From contig NC_046637.1 in assembly GCF_900324485.2 (NCBI RefSeq), positions 27,431,669-27,495,668 on the forward strand: a stretch of DNA of 64,000 nucleotides. The letters are read 5' to 3'. Every line of letters starts with the position of its first letter. Position 1 is the first letter of the stretch. Below, piece after piece: positions 15,570 to 34,880 of the stretch. Made by a program: the position numbers and the translations under genes. The stretch is from Mastacembelus armatus. Taxonomy: Eukaryota > Chordata > Actinopteri > Synbranchiformes > Mastacembelidae. The notes beneath the pieces are model-generated. The model made no database searches, had not been told where the DNA came from, and worked only from the letters and a program-made list of their open reading frames with translations.

Positions 15570-16811
15570 AGGACAACTTGGACCATCTTCTCTCTTGGCT
15601 TTCTGAAACACCCTGTCACCAGTTACGTCACTTACACCTCCCACCCAGGGAAGAGACTTCCCTACTGGTCTTCCTCCTTTATGCCACTGTCCATTCCATC
15701 AACACAGCCCCTCATGGAGTACGCTGCACATGGGATGTACCCTTCCCCCCACCTAGTACACAAATTAATACACTAGCGTACTCTTGTTAAAAAGAAAAAA
15801 CAAAACACTGACACATCCCGTGCTCAAAGATCATACACGAGAAGAATGACACCCCTTCTGAAAGTCCTTGACTTGATAGTGAGTGATCTCCAGACGTACC
15901 CACCTTTTTGTCTGACTGGCACCTGACTCTCTCACTGTGGGAGCAAAGTAGAGCCATGTTCAAAGAGTGAAACTGGGAGCTCTTCATGGACTGGCTGATG
16001 CTCTGTAACGTGAGACAGTGGTTGGCTAACGTCAGCATCCCAAGTATTCTAGTCTCGTTTTCTGTTTTGTTTGCTTTCAGTTGCCTATCAAGTAATAGTT
16101 GAACTATATATAGATATATATATATATATATTAATTGGCTGTTATTTCTCAAGCCTATCCGAAACACATATTTGTTTTTTCTTGGCACTTTCTTTTTATG
16201 TTTCTGCCTTTAAATGTAAGAGGGATGACTGATTTTGGTCAATGTCTGCTACCACATGCCTTCTGGGAAGCTTCCACCTGTACCTTATCACTTGTTGTCA
16301 AATACCCCCTGAGAATTTCTTAAACACTTTGATGATTGTATTGCCTTTTTCCCTCAAGGTCGTGTGTTACGGCCTCTCACTGCAGTTACATTAAGTAAAA
16401 GCTGGCAATGCAGTCACAGTGTAAATCATGGGGTAATTCCTTGAAATATTAATATTTGCCTTTTATGTAACATTACTTGTACTGCTACTATTACTGCTGT
16501 ATGTGTTATGTACTTCATAAGACCTCTTTCAATGCTATGGAATTACAATATGTCACCAACACAGCATACACTTGTCTTCTGTCATGTCTTTGTTATTGCT
16601 GTTCTCTATCTGCTTGTAGCTCAGGTTGGCTAAGTACTTAATATTTTTAACGGATCGTGTATTATGGCGTATAGACGACAAAGGTTAAAGGCTAATGGAC
16701 TAAACTGAAGTGGATGTTCTCTCTTTTGCCCAGGTATTACTCCTTCTCCTTATGGAAAAAAAAAATACTGCGATGCCAATGATGTTGTCAAAAAGAATTG
16801 GGACGTCAAAT

Positions 16812-16817
16812 AATAAA
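16812..16817 (+). terminator. rab7a: Candidate poly(A) signal of rab7a
   Basis: AATAAA lies about 1.24 kb after the rab7a stop codon. The intervening DNA has no other coding signal and is best read as 3' UTR. A (TG)n tract follows at about 16896-16931. Confidence 0.6.
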
Positions 16818-17234
16818 ATTCTTGAGTATATCAAAGGTAGCATTATATGTCTCAATATCTGTTTTCTGACTTGAGAGATGGGAGCTGTGTGATGAGTGTG
16901 TGTGTGTGTGTGTGTGTGTGAGTGTGTGTGTGTTTTTGGATGAGCTGAGTGTTTGGTAAAACAAGCTAAATGCACGTCTATAAAGGTTATGTCACTTTGG
17001 GTGGTGTGACCACTCCCCAGGTGTTTTTTTTTTTTTTGGTGTGTACAGATGCCATGATCCTTAAATCTGCTGGTAGGACATTCCCATCATTATGACTAAA
17101 TTTGGTAACCTCAGCGAGCTCACTATTGTCTACTCTTTCTATATTTTCTGTGTTGTGGAGTGGTTTTCAGGACTCCAAAGTCTGATAGTCTGACGGGCTG
17201 GGTGAAGATAGATTTTGGTAGTTTGAGTGTCCAA

Positions 17235-18225
17235 AATGATGCTAGGAGCTATGTTGTCAGGGGCTGACAACCCCTGGTAGGGTCTCCCAAGGCAAACAGG
17301 ACCTAGGTAACAGGTCAGACAAAGAACAGTTCAAAAGCCTCTTACGAAAAAGGCAGATCAAGGACCGTGACGACGCCTGGTATGGCGGAGCCAGGACCCC
17401 AACCTCGAGCCAGGCCTGAGGTCAGGGCTCGTATGCGAGCACCTGGTGGCCGGGTATCTCCCTACCGGGCCCGGCCAGGCAAAGCCCGAAAGGGGGGCCA
17501 TCTTCCAGTGGACCCCCCACCCGCAGAAGGAGCCGTAAGGGGCCGGTGCATAGTGGATTGGGCGGTGATCGAGGGTGGGGGCCTCAACGACCTGATTTCT
17601 GGACACTGAAACAGGCTCTAGGGACATGGAATGTCACCTTGCTGGGGGAGAAGGAGCCTGAGCTTGTAGGGGAGTGGTTGAGTGGTACCAACTAGAGATA
17701 GTAGATTAGACTCTCTTCTAATGTAGAGTTTGATCTACATAGAGTTCATAGAGTTTGGTCTTGCTTATAGTTCCCCAGCTCAGCAACCATGTGTTGGAGT
17801 TTTCCCTGGTAAATGAGAGGGTCGCTTCCTTGCACCTTCAGGTCGGGGGTAGGTCTCTTACTGTTGTTACGGTCTACCGAAAGGTGAAGATCTCGATTTA
17901 CCAGTCGATCTGCGTTCCTACTCTCACATATGGTCATGAGCTTTGGGTCATTACTGAAAGGACATGATCTTGGATACAAGCGGCTGAAATGAGTTTCCTC
18001 AGGAGATCGACAGGTCGCTCCCTTAGAGATAGGGTGAGGAGCTCAAGTAGAGCTGCTGCTCCTCCACATCGTGAGGAGCCAGCTGAGATAGCTCAGGCAT
18101 CTGGATGGCCCCTAGAGGCTCCCTGGGGAGGAGGCCCTGGGGAAGACCAAGGACATGCTGGAGGGACTATATTTCTCGGCTGGAACACACTTTTATCACT
18201 GTGTACAGTGATGACTAGCTAAGAG
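17235..18225 (+). mobile_element. Decayed non-LTR retrotransposon (LINE), internally deleted
   Basis: A GC-rich island in AT-rich DNA. Near 17618 it encodes the start of an apurinic-type endonuclease domain (GTWNVTLLGEKEPEL). It then shows a second endonuclease piece, FSLVNERVASLHLQVGGRSLTVV, at about 17800-17880. The frame passes directly into the far C-terminal part of a reverse transcriptase ORF (CVPTLTYGHELWV, then MSFLRRSTGRSLRDRVRSS), so the middle of the endonuclease and nearly all of the reverse transcriptase are missing. Several stops and frame changes show it is dead. This endonuclease/reverse transcriptase type is common in teleosts; an RTE- or Rex-like family is my guess, not established. 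Confidence 0.8.
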
Positions 18226-18264
18226 AAAAAGTCTTAGCATGATATCCTCTGATAATATGTGGAC

Positions 18265-18492
18265 CAGGGGTGGATAACTCTGGTCTTCCAGCCACTGTCC
18301 TGCTTGTTTCAATCTATCCTTGCTTTACCAACTGCTGATTACCTGGATCAGGTGTGTTCTGTCAGTCCGAACCTGGAAGATACCATTTCAGATGAGGGTA
18401 GAGTGGGGAAAGACAAAGTGAACCGGTAGGACAGGAATAGATGAAAAACGAGCAGGGCATGGTCCTTGAGGAATATGGCTTGTCCACCCCTG
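18265..18492. mobile_element. hAT-type MITE with 8-bp target duplication
   Basis: The element starts CAGGGGTGGATA and ends TGTCCACCCCTG. About 40 bases at each end are imperfect inverted repeats of one another. It is flanked by ATGTGGAC (18257-18264) and ATGTAGAC (18493-18500), a near-perfect 8-bp duplication as made by hAT transposases. It has no coding capacity. The middle shares a TTTCAGATGAGGGT-like core with the element near 52940-53207, so the two belong to one family. Confidence 0.85.
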
Positions 18493-18996
18493 ATGTAGAC
18501 CTTTTGCATGACACATACTTCTAACAGGAAAAGCACAAAGGCATTTAATAGCTACTGATGACTGCAATCCAGGGCTTTAGAGATACTGGTGTTATTAGTC
18601 TAACTTCTAATTTCTGACACTTAAAAACTTTGAGAATATTTCCTGCATTATCTACTTACAAAAGCTGGGACATTTTGGCTGTGGCAAACGATTGTAAGTT
18701 ACTTCTCATGTACTTGTGTACTCATGTACTATAAACATGGATCTTTTAAGCTCTTTCTCTTCTATGTTTTCTAATTAAAAATAAATACTATTGTTACATG
18801 CTTACAGTTCATCAAAGTCACCTATGTACATAATAATAATAATTAATAATATTAATTATTGTAGTCATTATATCTACCGTTAAAATATTATTTTGTAATC
18901 GTGTTGTTTTTTTCACTTCCGGTGCGATCACGGAAAAGCTCTGACAAATCTCTCTTTCTACTTCCGCTTGTAGCAGCAGCAGCTTCTGACAGAGAA

Positions 18997-21427
18997 ATGG
19001 TGAGAAAATGACACATGTGGTGATAAACTGAGAGTTTTAACAGTTATTTTCAGCAGATCTCGTCGAGATTGGACTGTTTCTGTTCCGCGGTGAACTCTGG
19101 CTTCGTTTAGAAAAGCCCCTGGTCTTATTTGTTCAGGCTAAACAGGAAGTTAGCTGACAGGCTAACGCTAGCTGCGCTGTTTGCTAGATAAAAAAAAATA
19201 AACATCTGAAATAATTTAGCTTGGTAACATGTGAGCAGATATATGTTTGTCTATATGAGGTCAGTTAAATAGTAGCAGCTGATAGTGGTGTGCCAAACTG
19301 CAACATCTGGTATCGAGGAAATAGAGAACTAGCGTTAATATCGCCGATAACGCTACTTTTTACTGATAAAACAGGCTGATGTACTTTTAGCGTTGTGTCA
19401 TGATGTATCCAGTGAATGCATCATCAATATCATCATTATTCGATAAGAATTGTTTTATGATGTGCATGTTAAACTCCAGGACAGATTTTAATTAAAAGCT
19501 TTTATTTTTTTAAATGACTGTAATGAGCTTAATTTCCTCCTAAAATGAATCATGGTTGGTTTTCTTCTGATGGCAGAAATATGTTGCTAAAGAACATCTG
19601 ATTAGACTAAAATATTATTTTCACCACCATGTGTCAGCTACCTGAATGCAGCTCTCTGTCCTCTGTGTCTGTGATTTCCCTCCTTTTATTTGTTGTTTTG
19701 CAGATCAGAGTTTTCTTTTTGTGGTGTTTCAGACATTTCTAAAGATCAGTGGTGTTGACTCTAATCATGCAGTCCGTGAGCTCCTGATGGTCCAAGCACA
19801 AAACTCTTTGTCTGCTCTTTTGATAAAACAAGAGCAACGCACTGAATGTAAAACAGAAAGTATCAATCCTATCAGTGTAGTGTTGACCTTTATAGCGTTT
19901 TATCAATCTGAGGTGTGTGTGTGTGTATGAACTAAAACGAGACTAAAATATCAGTGACTCTCAAAACTGGCAAAATGCTTAAATTTCTGTTACCTTAACT
20001 TTTATAGATACACAAGTGATGTCAATGCAGTACACGCTTTGATATCAAAAGAGCAAAAAAATTACACAGGTATGTGCAGATTATAAATATTATCTCTTTA
20101 GAGATATTTGGAGCACATTGTGGTCAATTTGATACTCTCATATGCAGTATTATGCAGACTGCAGACTCCTATTGACCCACAGGACCTATCTGAAGTCAGT
20201 CTTGGTTGCATCTGTCTCTAGGTTCAGATTCACTCTTCTTCAACGATGATTCTTATCTGCTTTTCCTCATTTTCCTTTTTCAGACAGCAACCTTGCGCCC
20301 ATACCTTAATGCGGTGCGTGCCACGCTGCAGGCTGCCCTCTGCCTGGAGAATTTCTCTTCACAAGTGGTAGAGAGACACAACAAGCCAGAGGTGGAAGTA
20401 CGGTGAGTGTGTCACTGTTACTTTGTGCCACGTCAGAGCGATTAAAACCAAGCAGTGGATGAAGCTGGAGTTAAATTATATTTGTTTGTTTCCACCCTCT
20501 TGCAGGAGTAGTAAAGAGTTACTCCTCCAGCCTGTGATCATCAGCCGTAACGAAAAGGAGAAGGTTCTGATCGAGGGCTCCATTAACTCCGTCAGAATCA
20601 GCATCGCTGTGAAACAGGTCAGTCTAAACAGATAATTGCAGAGTAAATGGCAATTCATTTCCTCAAAGACTGGTGCTGCACTTGCAACCCTGACAACTAA
20701 TTACTTCAATCTGCTGCTGCAGGCTGATGAGATTGAGAAGATTCTGTGCCACAAGTTCATGCGGTTTATGATGATGAGGGCTGAGAACTTCTTTATCCTG
20801 AGGAGGAAACCAGTGGAGGTAAGTGTGTTGAGTTTTATTTATAGACATTTATAGATGTCTCGAATGCCTCTTTATTAGTTCACTTAGCTGAGGAAGTTGA
20901 AAGAAAGTACAAATTTTTAAACTACAAATCAAAGATTGTTGGTCATTAAATCATTAACCACAAGGGAGAAGAATTTGTTTCAAACAGTGGAAATAGTTGC
21001 TATTTCTATTTAAAATTTATTGTCTTCAACTAAAACAGATTCAGACGAAGCTGTTAACATTTCTTATTTTTTTTCTGCAGGGCTATGACATCAGTTTTCT
21101 CATCACCAACTTCCACACAGAGCAGATGTACAAACACAAGCTGGTGGATTTTGTCATTCATTTCATGGAGGAAATCGACAAGGAGATCAGTGAAATGAAG
21201 TTGTCTGTCAACGCCAGGGCTCGTATTGTCGCTGAAGAGTTCCTCAAAAATGTGAGTTGTAGCTTTTCTACATTTTTTTTAAAAATTAAATATGAATGAC
21301 CAGTTTTATGTTGCTGCAGTTTGTATTAGTTAGGGATTATTACTAAGATAGGTTTGTAATATATTCTTTGCGTTTCAGATTTTCTGTAACTTAGACATAG
21401 TTTTTTGTTTTACTTTTGCAGTTCTGA
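18997..21427 (+). CDS. arpc4: Arp2/3 complex subunit 4
   Basis: The exons are 18997-18999, 20284-20402, 20506-20617, 20723-20818, 21081-21251 and 21422-21427. They total 168 aa, the usual length. ARPC4 is a core scaffold subunit of the seven-part Arp2/3 complex that nucleates branched actin filaments. The protein reads [19 protein letters not shown], then [40 protein letters not shown] and [16 protein letters not shown], almost identical to mammalian ARPC4. Exon 1 contributes only the ATG, directly followed by a GTGAGA donor; the last exon adds only TTC TGA. The promoter is GC-rich at about 18900-19000. The gene runs tail-to-tail with pfkfb4. Confidence 0.98.
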
Positions 21428-21886
21428 GAGAGAAAACCCACGAACACATTCCTTTTGCAATTTTGGCCATCACCATGGAGCGTTCACGTCACAGGGCAGA
21501 GATGAGACAAATTACGTTCAGACGAGAAGTTGACAAGTATGAGACGCAGTAAATATGTACTGGCCAATGAGGTTTCATCCTTTGACCCTGTGCTCAAAAA
21601 TATTAATGTTTGTACATATTGACTATTTACAACAGATGAGAATTTCTGCCTAGAGTATTAGAAAAACAATGGCAGGTCCTAAAAATACATTTGCAATCAA
21701 TATTAATGAGCACAGGGTAATATGGATTTTTTGCAGATAATTTAAATGTTTTTTTTAATATATATATATAAATATTATATGCACAAAAAATTTATTATGC
21801 TGTTTTATTATGACAGACCATGGGGGCAATCAACTGATGCATGCTTCTTGTTTTAGGGCACAGAGTAGACCTGTTGTAGATTCAAA

Positions 21887-21892
21887 TAATAA
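21887..21892 (+). terminator. arpc4: Candidate poly(A) signal of arpc4
   Basis: AATAAA lies about 460 bases past the stop codon, with a second AATAAA at 21923-21928. The opposing pfkfb4 signal is only about 100 bases further on. Confidence 0.6.
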
Positions 21893-22017
21893 AAGTAAAT
21901 ATATTTGCTGGCAGTGAAGATAAATAAAACATTTTCTTTGTATTTTAGTGATTTGTTTTTTTAAATCTAGCAGCAGAAACACAAAGAACAGCTCTGTCTT
22001 TTCCCAAACATTCAAGG

Positions 22018-22023
22018 TTTATT
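22018..22023 (-). terminator. pfkfb4: Candidate poly(A) signal of pfkfb4
   Basis: TTTATT on the plus strand reads AATAAA on the minus strand. It lies about 735 bases past the spliced pfkfb4 stop codon at 22757-22759. No coding signal lies between, so 22020-22756 is best read as 3' UTR. Confidence 0.6.
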
Positions 22024-22756
22024 GATTTTCACAGCTGAAGACAATCAAGGCATTTTGAAATTATATTTCCAGTACAGGTATATACAATAATCAAAAGTAT
22101 ATTACATAAATTGTACAGTTTTTAAAAAAAATACATACTGTATAATACATAGTGAACAAACATATACAGTTTACACAGTACCTTACTTTATACTCCCAAA
22201 TAAACACAGGTATTTCTTTGAGTACTAAAATAATTGTTTAAAAGGTGAATATTACTGATAGCAGCTTGCTGTACCTTTTTAAAAAAAAATGCTCCTTCCT
22301 GTGAATGCAGTGTCGTTTTATATTTTATAAATCAATCTCCAGGAAAGAAAAAAAAAAAAAAAAGAAAAACTAGAGAAGGAAGACAGAATATGGCGGTACA
22401 GGCAGTGGACAATACACAGTGGATATTTAATATAGTGACGGAGAAAGACAAAGTTACAGCAATTCGTTCAATAATAACATTAGACCCACATATCAAAACG
22501 TATTGGCTTTTTAAAAAACTGTTCCTCAGGGGGAGTCGAGCTACAGTAACAGTACGTTAACGTTCACAGAGCAGATGTTTAAAAACGATTTAGTGAAAGT
22601 GCTTTACCGCTGAAGTCTTAAAAGATGCTCATTTCTCCATATCAGCGTGTGGCTGGAAACACAAGCACCTTTTCCATAGTGCTGTTGAGAGAGCGTAACA
22701 AAAAAAAAAAAAAAAAAAAAAAATCAGATGAGGTCTTGACCAGGAAGTGTAGGGAA

Positions 22757-29458
<6,702 letters not shown>

Positions 29459-29968
29459 TTTGGATCCGGGATCACGCAGCGGTAAAACGAGGCGGAGGGC
29501 TCGGGTCCAGACAGTCTTTTCTGCAGGCTGCAGGAGGATGGGTGTCATATAGGGTGAGAAACTACCGTAACGACTGGACACTCGGCGCAACACGAACAAG
29601 ACAAACAGCAGGAAGCAGAACGTACTGTACTGTACGTTCAGATGTGTTACTACTCCCAGATCTTATCTCACGGCCTGTTAGTGTGACCAGTTTACAGTTA
29701 CAGTCTTATCCCAAAAATATACATGATAGACTTGTTTACAACATACCAGGCCTCCAGTCGAACACTACTCAGAGTAATAATATTACTACTACTAATAAAA
29801 TAATAATAAAAAGAACCAATAGCCAAACCAGAAAGGCAATTTTGCCAGTGATGCTTTGTTCAAAACACACAAATGTTTTTCCTAACTCAAGGTCTAAGTA
29901 GTAGGTTTCCCAAAAATGGAAACGGTCTAACTACAGGCACTTACACAGAAAAGTATCTCTCTATTTAC

Positions 29969-30342
29969 AGACAACCATCCATCCATCATCTGTACCCCCT
30001 TAGTCCTAACCAGGGTCCCAGGGACCTGCTGGAGCCTATCCCAGCTCTCTCTGGGTGAAAGGCAGGGGTCCACCCTGGACAGGTCCCCAGTCCATCACAG
30101 GGCCACATAGAGACAAACAACCTCACACACTCACACTCACTCCTATGGGCAATTTAGAGTCACCAATCAACCTGACATACATGTTTTTGGACTGTGGGAG
30201 GAAACCAGAGGACCTGGAGAAAACCCACACAAGCACAGGGAGAACATGCAGACTCCACACAGAAAGGCCCCTGATGGGTTTCAAACCAGGAACCTTCTTG
30301 ATGTGAGGCAACAGGGCTAACCACTAACCCCACCGTGCTGTC
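29969..30342 (-). repeat. SINE-like dispersed repeat, copy A
   Basis: This unit of about 370 bases is the common teleost repeat that ends in ATGGATGG-type tails. Read on the minus strand, the head is a tRNA-like stretch (GTGGTTAGCCCTGTTGCC). The body carries GCATGTTCTCCCTGTG and TTTGGACTGTGGGAGG-type blocks. Copy B at 35057-35402 is almost identical. I do not name the family with confidence. Confidence 0.85.
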
Positions 30343-31199
30343 CAATTTACAAACCCAGAAAGGTTTGTATAACAATCTATAGCAGCAGGTTTTGTTTTTC
30401 ATTGAATTTAGTATCTTTTAGACAGTCTAGACATTTATTAAAGGGTCTGAGCTTTGCCTGTGGTGAATACTGTTCCCTAATTCCCTGAAACCTTTTCCAC
30501 AACATACCATAAGCAGACCTACAAATCTCGCTTTCTAAGAAAACACCTTTTACAATGTTACCGTAATTACACGTGGAGTGAGCAGATGAAGCTGCAGAAA
30601 AACAAGTGCTGAGCTGTTCACATGCAGCACACATGGGCAGTGAATGCAGCAGGGAAGCCAACCAATCAGCGACGAGACACCACGACCGCCAGCCAATAGG
30701 AGACGCAGAACTGGAGCAGGGAGGATGTGCTGACTTCTGGGAGCTCAGATAAACATCATCTTGAAAACTGCTGCTGCCTGAAGTTTTACATGATCCTGTC
30801 ACGAGCCCCACAAAGTCACAGCCACACATCGTACTTGTGGCATAAGTGATCAACAACATCAGAAACACACACACACGTACTGTACTATGCAGAACGTCCT
30901 GTTAATGTTAAGTACAGCAGAGAACAGGATGCAATAATATCTCAGCTCTGTTCCAAATGGTACATTCTTACAATAACTGTGTTTTTTTTAAGTTCTTGTT
31001 TAAAGCGCCTGGTATCAGAGCAAACACTTTGGACTAGACAACATTAAAGATATGGGCCCCAGAGTACTGCCTCGATGCAGTAAAGGTGAAGAGTAAATCT
31101 ATAAACAAACTCCTGCTCAGGAGGTGCATGGTGTCAACCTTTATATACTCAGTAGTTTTAAAAAGAAGGAGAATGAAAACAGTGGGACCTTTTCTACAT

Positions 31200-31460
31200 T
31201 GGCATGTTCTCCCTGTGTTTGTGTGGGTTCTCCGTTCTCCCACACTTGCAGATTGGGGTGATTGGTGACTTTAAGTTGCCCGTGTGAACGTCAGTGTTTG
31301 TGTCTATGTGTCAGCCCTGTGACAGATGGCTGATCCATTCAGCCCTGTGCTCATAGTGCCATCTACAGCCTCTCACCGACTGTCAGCTGGGATTGGCTCC
31401 AGTCCCCTGAGGCCTTCTGCAGGATAAGTGGTACAACTAACAGATGGAGGGATCAGATGG
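31200..31460 (+). repeat. SINE-like dispersed repeat, older copy E
   Basis: This has the same body as copies A and B but on the plus strand and clearly more diverged: GGCATGTTCTCCCTGTG, then GGTGATTGGTGACTTTAAG, and the tail region GGGATTGGCTCCAG near 31390. The tRNA-like head is missing. Confidence 0.75.
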
Positions 31461-32266
31461 GGCCCAGCATGTTTGGTTCACCTGATCAGGACCACTAGGA
31501 CTGCATAGTTCTCAGAGGTGGGAGCATTTTGATGTGGGCCTGTGAACACAAGGATGTAGGCCCGACTAGTGAATAAAAAGACAAGTCCCAGTCTAAAAAC
31601 ACTTGGCAGGAGACACTTCAAAACTATATCACATAAGGGTTCGTAAAGAAAAGAAACTAAACTAAGGTATGACCTCACCAGGTACGTCCACTGACTTGAA
31701 TCCACGAGTGTTTTCTAGTATCTTAAAGTAAAAGGAAGAGCAACAACCGTCCTCCAGCTGAAAAGAATCACCTGTGAAGAACAACAGAACAGCTCTTCAA
31801 GAATCTGTGCAAGACTGATCATCTATGTTCAGATCAGATGAAGAATAGGTTCTAAGTGCTAAAATACATGCACTTGACATTTGTACCACAATAAATGAAC
31901 ATGCTGACTGCAGCAAAGTCCAGCAACACCTAAGAAAAGAGAAGTGCATCTACACAATGAGTGAATCGTGCCAACTCATTTTCTTCTGACTTGTAAGTGT
32001 AATGTCAAAGCTGTAGCACCAGGTGGCGCTGTGTGACTACATCTTAAAGAGACCACATGTTTTGAATCTAGTGAATGAGACAATGCACTTAAAGACAAAA
32101 CCATATCTTAATGGGCAGGTATCACTCCATTCAGAACAGCTCTGTTATCTTAAAGTAATACAGTAAACACGTCCAAAGGTCAGAGGGCAGCGACTGATCC
32201 AATCAGCAAGAGACACTTTGGTACTTAACACTTAAAGCTGGTTTTAAGTCACAGCCAAGCTGCTGT

Positions 32267-32268
<2 letters not shown>

Positions 32269-32334
<66 letters not shown>
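32269..32334. repeat. (CA)n microsatellite
   Basis: About 33 uninterrupted CA units, one of the two longest dinucleotide runs in the window with the one near 7408-7474. Confidence 0.95.
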
Positions 32335-32336
<2 letters not shown>

Positions 32337-34499
32337 CCACAGGTAAATATACAATAAACACAAAATATTAAGTGTAGTGTCTGAAGTATCAGTATCTAAA
32401 CTGTGACGGATTTAGATGTAAGAAATAAACATTTTTAAATTGACAAAATCCATGACTTTATTAAAAAAAAAAATCAAAGTACCAAATGAAATTCAGAATA
32501 TCTCTATTTTTAATGTTTTGTTACCTCTGCAGCTTTAGATTTAAGATCTCTGGTCCCTTATAATCCTACTTGTTAAATCATCCTCAATTATTTATTCCCA
32601 GACTTTGGCTGCGAAAGGTGTCGAGTACCAAACTACAGCATTTACCAGCTTCCTGTCACATCCCTAATGGTTAGTGTCAGCACTACACTTTTCTTTCTAT
32701 CTGGTATTATTATTTCAGTTGATTCATTTTTTTTAATTTATTTCTAATAAATATCTGAAAACTACAAAAAAAAAATGCTCCAATCGTTCAAATCAATCAA
32801 ATCAACAGTCCAAAACCCACAGACATCAAATTTGCATTAGGAAGAAACAGATAATCATCAAACCTCACTGGATGAGACTGTCTGACAATTATTTGATTAT
32901 CAGTTACTTTGCTGTCAGTGATTAATGGGCTCGTCTTTTCAGCACTGTTTTGTATATAGAGTAATCCAGTTAACCTTGTGTTAGTTACAGGCAGCACAGC
33001 ATTTAACTGAGCCTGAAGATCAGCATCTCCACTGCACAAAAACAAAAAACAACAACAAAAAAAACACTACAATCACAAACATGCAAAAACTAAAACTGAC
33101 TGCCATGCACTTGAATGCAACCCCAGCAGCCACTATGGGCCGAGCGCAATGGCTGCCAAGGCCTTACACTTACACATGTAGGCTGCAGCTCTGCCTGCAG
33201 CTCTGCCTGCAGCCTGTAATGAGATTGTGAGTGAGCCAGTGAACTTTCCCCCAGATAGAGAGCAGACACAGGGAGGGAGGGGCAGCGAGAGAGCGAGAGC
33301 AAAGCGCTGAAAAAAGAACAAGAAGAAGAGATTCAGTCTGGGGAGTCAATAGCGACGTGAGAGAGACAGATGAAGCCTGATCGAGCCTTATAGGTAGGTT
33401 TAATGAAGGCCTGAGAAAAGGAACCTATAAGACTGACACAGCGTCTCAGGCTCATGGAGGAACATCCTGTGGGGTGCACAGCCTCTGGAGTGCACGTAGG
33501 GTCTGCGACACCCACTGACACACATTAGCGTCACATCTTCATGGATGTGAACATCACACTGGCAACGCAAAGCAGCTGTGTATGTTTCCGCACAGACACA
33601 CGGGCCCCTACAGAGAGGTGTGCCACTCTCTCACGCGTTTTTCCTGTTTTTCTGCTCGGCCACACCTCTCGGCGTGTAGGCGCACAGACAGCAGCGTATC
33701 TCCTGCTCACCAGCAGAGCCTGAGCTCAGTTCATCCCTCCTACATCTGCCACAACAGCTCAGGCTGCAGACATTTAAGCCACTGACCACATTCCCACAAG
33801 AACCAGCAGCGGATCCCTCCCTCAGGGTCCAAAGTCTATCGCTGGTGCTTTGTCCTCTCAGCCGTGACAGCACAACAACATAATGTTACACAGACAAATA
33901 GAATTACACACCAGCCTTTAGTATTAGCTTTGCTTCAGACAACGTTATGTGCCAATATTTCTGTGCATATGCATGAAAAAGGTTTCTGAGCAGGAAAAAT
34001 ACAGGCTGGGTTTGACATCAGACTGAAACGTCTGGTATCACCTGTTTAGGCCACAGCTCAGCACTGAAACGTCTTCTCCATCTGCCACATCCAATTATAC
34101 AGGAAGCCTTAAAAACAACAAGCAGCATTTACAGCAAAACACGTCAGTGACGACTGGCTGTTCTGAGAGCTGTCCTAGAAAAAACAAACAAACAGTCTGA
34201 GCTGAGGTTCACAGTTTTTACAGTGTGAGCGGGGTCACAGCAGCAAATAGCTCCAGAAATTAAAGGAAAACTCTTCAGTTCCGGATTATATGCATCAGAT
34301 GCCATCATTAATCCCACGGGCTCTTTAAAACGACACAATAAACAGCGACATGACGTTTGAAGTCACTTGTTTACATCCTCTGGCTCCTTTTACTGCCCGG
34401 CTGCCTGACCAGCAGCTGCAGACGCGTTTCTGCAGTTTCTTGGCTCCATGAAGACCCAGGTCTTCTCCCAAAACACCAGGGCCATGTGTCGCAGCCCTG

Positions 34500-34880
34500 A
34501 GCCTACGTGACACCGACGTGTTTACCGTTTAGCCCAGCTGCTCCTTAACGCACCGCGTCCACTGGCACGAGTGTCCAAAAAAAAAACAAAAAACGTCAGG
34601 ACGCGTTAAAGTGAAGGATCGGACCGAGTCCGCTTCCTACCTGCTCGGTGCTGCGTGTGTCTCGGGCGGCAGGAGCCCCTCATGGTCCCGGTGTGAAGCC
34701 TCGTCTTCCCAGCGTGGACAAGAGCGCGTGTGTCCGCGACAGCTCACGGTGCAATGAATGGAGCGAGGGGGGGGGCGGGTTCATTACCGTCTCCGTACGC
34801 ACGCGCACACGTGCACATCAACATGCATACAATTGTTTGGTTGTTGCTCGTGCAAAGGTGCACCCTCGCCCGACGCCATA
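34500..34880 (-). promoter_or_regulatory. GC-rich island, possible promoter and first exon
   Basis: A CpG-dense block inside AT-rich DNA. On the minus strand an ATG at 34683-34681 opens a 43-base frame (MRGSCRPRHTQHRA) that ends at a good donor, GTAGGA, after 34641. The frame stops in phase 1, which is the phase needed by pfkfb4 exon 2 (starting at 28276). It may therefore be an upstream alternative start for pfkfb4. It could equally be the 5' end of an unrecognised non-coding gene. Confidence 0.4.

Noticed and set aside
30290-30342. tRNA-like sequence with A- and B-box resemblance
   Set aside because: It is the head of a dispersed SINE-like repeat, not a foldable tRNA gene; the same holds for the copy near 35370-35402 and for the B-box-like stretch near 55491.
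32797-33045. 82-codon minus-strand frame upstream of pfkfb4
   Set aside because: No family resemblance, no convincing splice partners, AT-rich composition like the surrounding intergenic DNA.
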